Assembly (NCBI GenBank): GCA_002282555.1
Contig: NCJR01000070.1
Location: 1 to 8,524, forward strand
Direction of reading: 5' to 3'
Source of the DNA: Rhodobacterales bacterium 34-62-10
Lineage (GTDB): Bacteria; Pseudomonadota; Alphaproteobacteria; Rhodobacterales; Rhodobacteraceae
DNA length: 8,524 bases
The notes under the pieces were generated by a model that ran no database searches, was not told the DNA's origin, and was given only the letters and a program-made list of their open reading frames with translations. The first letter of the stretch is position 1. Every line of letters begins with the position of its first letter. Position numbers and translations under genes: made by a program. Below, piece by piece: positions 5,759 to 8,524 of this stretch.

Positions 5759-6573
5759 GTTGCGCGTGCTGCGGCCTGTTCGTCGCGCTGCTGTGCAACG
5801 CTGCTTCGTTTTGAGATGACCGAGGCAGTGATCACACCAACGGTGACGATCGCTATCATGATCGTTGAAAGGGCGTTGATCTCGGGCGACACCCCCATTC
5901 TGACTGCCGAGAATATTCGGATCGGCAGTGTCGTCGCGGATGGGCCTGTCGTGAAGGAGGCGATCACCAGATCGTCCAATGACAGCGTAAAGGCGAGAAG
6001 CCATCCTGAAATCACCGCAGGCGCAATGATCGGTAGTGTCACAAGACGGAAGGCATCAAAAGGCGAACAGCCCAGATCCAATGCGGCTTCTTCCAGCGAC
6101 TTGTCAAAGCTGACCAACCGCGAAGAGACAACCACCGACACGAAGCACATCGAAAACGTCGTATGCGCCAGTACAACCGTAAAGATACCACGCTCCAACC
6201 CGATCCCGATGAACAGGAGCAGCAAGGACAGGCCGGTAATCACCTCGGGCATCACCAGCGGAGCATAGACCATGCCGGAAAACATCGTCCGCCCCATGAA
6301 CCGACCGCCGCGCACCAGCACATAGGCCGCCATGGTTCCAAGGATCGTGGCGACCGTCGAGGAGGCGACAGCCACCTGTATCGTGACCCACGCCGCATCA
6401 AGGAAGGACTCGTTCTGCAATAGCGAGCCATACCACTGCGTTGAGAAACCAGCCCAAACCGTCACCAAGCGCGACTCGTTGAAGCTGTAGATGATCAGGA
6501 TCAGCATCGGCAGATACAGAAACGCAAAGCCCAGCGTCAGGGATGTCGCGTTGAACCATGAAAACCGTCTCAT
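5755..6573 (-). CDS. potI: Putrescine ABC transporter permease PotI
   Basis: PotI is one of two inner-membrane permease subunits of the PotFGHI-type polyamine importer. The 272-residue protein has about six membrane helices, beginning with LTLGFAFLYLPMLILIIYSF (12-31). It closely follows my recollection of E. coli PotI: NESRLVTVWAGFSTQWYGSLL (32-52), APLVMPEVITGLSLLLLF (104-121), the EAA cytoplasmic loop EEAALDLG...LVTLPIIAP (161-185) that docks on the ATPase, and ISGWLLAFTLSLDDLVIASF (188-207), then the segment GPSATTLPIRIFSAVRMGVSPEINALST (210-237). This level of match favours PotI (putrescine type) over PotC (spermidine-preferring type). The start ATG at 6573 overlaps the potH TGA as ATGA, with GGGAG on the minus strand eight bases upstream. 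The stop overlaps the oxidase start in the same way. Confidence 0.94.
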   Translation of the reverse strand: MRRFSWFNATSLTLGFAFLYLPMLILIIYSFNESRLVTVWAGFSTQWYGSLLQNESFLDAAWVTIQVAVASSTVATILGTMAAYVLVRGGRFMGRTMFSGMVYAPLVMPEVITGLSLLLLFIGIGLERGIFTVVLAHTTFSMCFVSVVVSSRLVSFDKSLEEAALDLGCSPFDAFRLVTLPIIAPAVISGWLLAFTLSLDDLVIASFTTGPSATTLPIRIFSAVRMGVSPEINALSTIMIAIVTVGVITASVISKRSSVAQQRDEQAAARAT

Positions 6574-7460
6574 TGGTCCATCTCCCGCTGCTTTTGCTCG
6601 TTACGCTGGAACAGCACGATGGGCACTACAAGTATCAGAAGCAAGATGACGGCCACAGCCGATGCGACCGGCCAATCACGGTTCGAGAAGAACTCCTCCC
6701 ACAGGACCTTGCCGATCATCAGCGTATCCGATCCGCCCAGCAACGAGGGGATCACGAATTCGCCCAGTGCGGGGATGAACACCAGAAAGCAGCCGGCGAT
6801 GATGCCGGCCTTGGACAAGGGAACCGTCACCAGCCAGAATGCCGACAGACGAGAACAGCCCAGATCCTCGGCAGCCTCAAGCAATGATCCGTCCATCTTT
6901 TCAAGCGCGGAATAGATCGGCAGGATCATGAAGGGCAGATAGGTATACACGATCCCGATATAGACGGCCGTATTTGTGTTCAGGATCGTAAGCGGGGTCG
7001 AGATGATCCCAGTCCATAGAAGGAACTGGTTCAGGAACCCTTCGTTGGACAGGATGCCCATCCAAGAGTAGACCCGGATCAGAAAGCTGGTCCAGAATGG
7101 CAGTATCACAAGCAACAATAGCGTGGGGCGCCATTCATCAGGCGCCTGCGCCATGGCATACGCAATCGGATAACCAACCAACAAGGTGAGTACGGTCGAG
7201 ATCAGCGCAATCTGGAGCGACGAGACATACGCCCGCCAGTAGAGCGGATCCTGCGTCAGAAAAATGAAGTTGTCGAAATCCAGCTGCGATAGAAAGGCTT
7301 TGAACCCGCTCCATCCCTCAGAGATATCCAGCTGCGGCGTATAGGGCGGGATCGACAGCGCTATATCCGACAACGAGATTTTCAGGACCATCAGGAACGG
7401 CACCAGGAACAATGCCACCAGCCACAGGTAGGGAACCGCGATAAGAATGAACCGACGCAT
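6570..7460 (-). CDS. potH: Putrescine ABC transporter permease PotH
   Basis: PotH pairs with PotI to form the membrane channel of the polyamine importer. The 296-residue protein starts with a short basic MRRF and a membrane helix (4-27), followed by a periplasmic region with the family-like DISEGWSGFKAFLSQLDF (45-62) and five further helices. The EAA loop reads LLEAAEDLGCSRLSAFWLVTVPLSKAGII (193-221). FIPALGEFVIPSLLGGSDTLMIGKVLWEEFFSNRDWPVASAVA (228-270) matches E. coli PotH (317 aa) almost residue for residue, as I recall it. The start ATG at 7460 is chosen because GGAG on the minus strand (complement of 7469-7472) lies eight bases upstream and because the longer open frame would add 21 basic residues inside potG. 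The gap to the potG stop is only 2 bp, and the 3' end overlaps potI by 4 bp. Confidence 0.94.
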   Translation of the reverse strand: MRRFILIAVPYLWLVALFLVPFLMVLKISLSDIALSIPPYTPQLDISEGWSGFKAFLSQLDFDNFIFLTQDPLYWRAYVSSLQIALISTVLTLLVGYPIAYAMAQAPDEWRPTLLLLVILPFWTSFLIRVYSWMGILSNEGFLNQFLLWTGIISTPLTILNTNTAVYIGIVYTYLPFMILPIYSALEKMDGSLLEAAEDLGCSRLSAFWLVTVPLSKAGIIAGCFLVFIPALGEFVIPSLLGGSDTLMIGKVLWEEFFSNRDWPVASAVAVILLLILVVPIVLFQRNEQKQREMDQ

Positions 7461-7462
7461 CC

Positions 7463-8524
7463 CTAGCGCTCCAGCACGACGGCGGCTGTATCTGTCCAAG
7501 ACAGCCAGACGCGGTCTTCCCATGTGAAGGTCCGGCGCGACAGGCGACGTGTGTTTGCGGTCTGCGCCTTGATCATCTGACCGTTGATCAGTTTGACATG
7601 ATAGGTCGAGATATTGCCCAGATAGGCAATATCGATGATCTGTCCTTCAACAGCGTTGGCGACATCTGCTGGGCGGTCGGCCGAAATCGCCACTTTTTCA
7701 GGCCGAATAGCCAAATGGCACTTCTGTCCGGCTTTGAAGCTGTTCTGCGTCTTTGCGATGAAAGGCGCCTGCCCCTCGGCCCAGGCGATGCTGTAGCTGT
7801 CACCCATGGGTGTTGCTGCACCATCGATGATATTCACGTCTCCGATGAAATCGGCGACATAGACGGAATTCGGTGCCTCATAGATCTGGGCTGGAGTGGC
7901 GACCTGTATGATCTGACCTTCGTCCATCACGGCAACACGGCTGGACACCGTCATCGCCTCTTCTTGATCATGGGTTACGATCACAAAGGTTGTGCCGGTC
8001 TTTTCCTGAATATCCATCAACTCGAACTGCGTGTCCTGACGCAGCTTTTTGTCGAGCGCGCCCAGCGGCTCGTCCAACAGCAACAGTTTCGGTGCCTTGG
8101 CAAGGCTTCGCGCCAGTGCCACCCGCTGCCGTTGGCCGCCTGAAATCTGATGCGGTTTACGTTTGGCGAATTTGACAAGCCGTGTCAGACGCAGCATCTC
8201 ATCCACACGGGCCTCGATCTCGGCTTTCGGTTTGCCTTCACGCTTGAGGCCGAAGGCAATGTTTTCCCACACGCTGAGGTGTGGAAAAAGGGCATAGGAC
8301 TGGAACATCATGTTTACCGCCCGCTTGTTCGGGGGCACCCGTGCCATGTCCTGTCCGGCAATCAGGATCTGACCTTCTGTCACATTCTCGAACCCGGCCA
8401 GCATCCGCATCAGTGTGGTCTTGCCGCAACCAGATGGACCAAGCAGCGAAAAGAACTCGCGCTCATAGATATCCTGGGTCAGATTATCGATAGCTGTGAA
8501 ATCGCCAAACCGCTTGGTCACGTT
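7463..8524 (-). CDS. potG: Polyamine ABC transporter ATP-binding protein PotG, 5' end cut
   Basis: PotG is the ATPase that powers the PotFGHI-type putrescine importer at the cytoplasmic face. The frame is open to the window edge, giving 353 visible residues. E. coli PotG has 377, so roughly 10-25 N-terminal residues are missing, and the GTG at 8521 is not the likely start. Motifs in order: Walker A GPSGCGKTT (29-37), Q-loop MFQSYALFPHLSVWENIAFG (73-92) with Q75, ABC signature SGGQRQR (128-134), Walker B LLLLDEP (147-153), D-loop GALDKKLR (155-162) and H-loop VTHDQEEAMT (183-192) with H185. The C-terminal part from about 230 is a TOBE regulatory domain, seen in AIRPEKVAI (272-280), GQIIDIAYLGNISTYHVKL (294-312) and the WEDRVWLSW tail. 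That tail distinguishes PotG-like from shorter ATPases. potH starts 2 bp after its stop. The solute-binding protein gene potF is expected upstream, outside the window. Confidence 0.94.
   Translation of the reverse strand, partial: NVTKRFGDFTAIDNLTQDIYEREFFSLLGPSGCGKTTLMRMLAGFENVTEGQILIAGQDMARVPPNKRAVNMMFQSYALFPHLSVWENIAFGLKREGKPKAEIEARVDEMLRLTRLVKFAKRKPHQISGGQRQRVALARSLAKAPKLLLLDEPLGALDKKLRQDTQFELMDIQEKTGTTFVIVTHDQEEAMTVSSRVAVMDEGQIIQVATPAQIYEAPNSVYVADFIGDVNIIDGAATPMGDSYSIAWAEGQAPFIAKTQNSFKAGQKCHLAIRPEKVAISADRPADVANAVEGQIIDIAYLGNISTYHVKLINGQMIKAQTANTRRLSRRTFTWEDRVWLSWTDTAAVVLER

Noticed and set aside
5759..6004. An 82-codon N-terminal extension of the oxidase inside potI
   Set aside because: The extension is rich in Arg, Asp and His, lacks homology to the family and lies wholly in potI coding sequence. 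The ATGA overlap at 5755-5758 gives a natural start just before the FAD domain.
7598..8143. Plus-strand open frame (181 codons) opposite potG
   Set aside because: It is antisense to the conserved ATPase, with its Walker, signature and TOBE motifs in the other strand, and has no domain resemblance of its own.

Overview
The window looks like ordinary chromosomal DNA from an alphaproteobacterium, most likely of the Rhodobacteraceae/Roseobacter group. This is inferred from moderately high GC, the protein flavour (a PotGHI system closely resembling enteric PotGHI, a small Ala/Pro-linker outer membrane barrel, a YTCH-type MsrA) and compact operons with ATGA overlaps. I see no tRNA, rRNA, CRISPR array, transposon, phage gene or integration site.

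Left part, + strand (1-2565): the 3' 99% of tdh (L-threonine 3-dehydrogenase, cut by the window edge) is followed by a 123-bp gap. Then come msrB, msrA and dgkA, a likely operon. msrB and msrA overlap by 4 bp, and dgkA starts 44 bp after msrA. MsrA and MsrB together repair both stereoisomers of methionine sulfoxide; DgkA is an inner-membrane lipid kinase. A perfect 12-bp-stem hairpin with A/T tracts on both sides closes this operon and also the opposing outer-membrane-protein gene.

Middle (2591-4414): a minus-strand gene for a secreted small beta-barrel outer membrane protein and a plus-strand DMT/EamA-type inner-membrane transporter diverge from a 303-bp intergenic region. This region holds several dyads. 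The best is a 24-bp imperfect palindrome just upstream of the transporter start, which overlaps a possible -10 and reaches the edge of the ribosome binding site.

Right part, minus strand (8524 down to 4424): a polyamine (putrescine-type) ABC transporter operon in the order potG (ATPase, 5' end cut by the window), potH, potI, then a gamma-glutamylputrescine-oxidase-like FAD enzyme. The genes are separated by 2 bp, -4 bp and -4 bp, so the permeases and the oxidase are almost certainly co-translated. The layout suggests uptake of a polyamine followed by its oxidative catabolism. The periplasmic binding protein (PotF) is not in the window and would be expected upstream of potG. The oxidase gene ends only 9 bp from the end of the convergent transporter gene.

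I found no convincing undescribed system. The items most worth a second look are the candidate operator cluster upstream of the EamA transporter, the substrate of the amine oxidase-like protein, the variant MsrA motifs, and the pairing of msrBA with dgkA.
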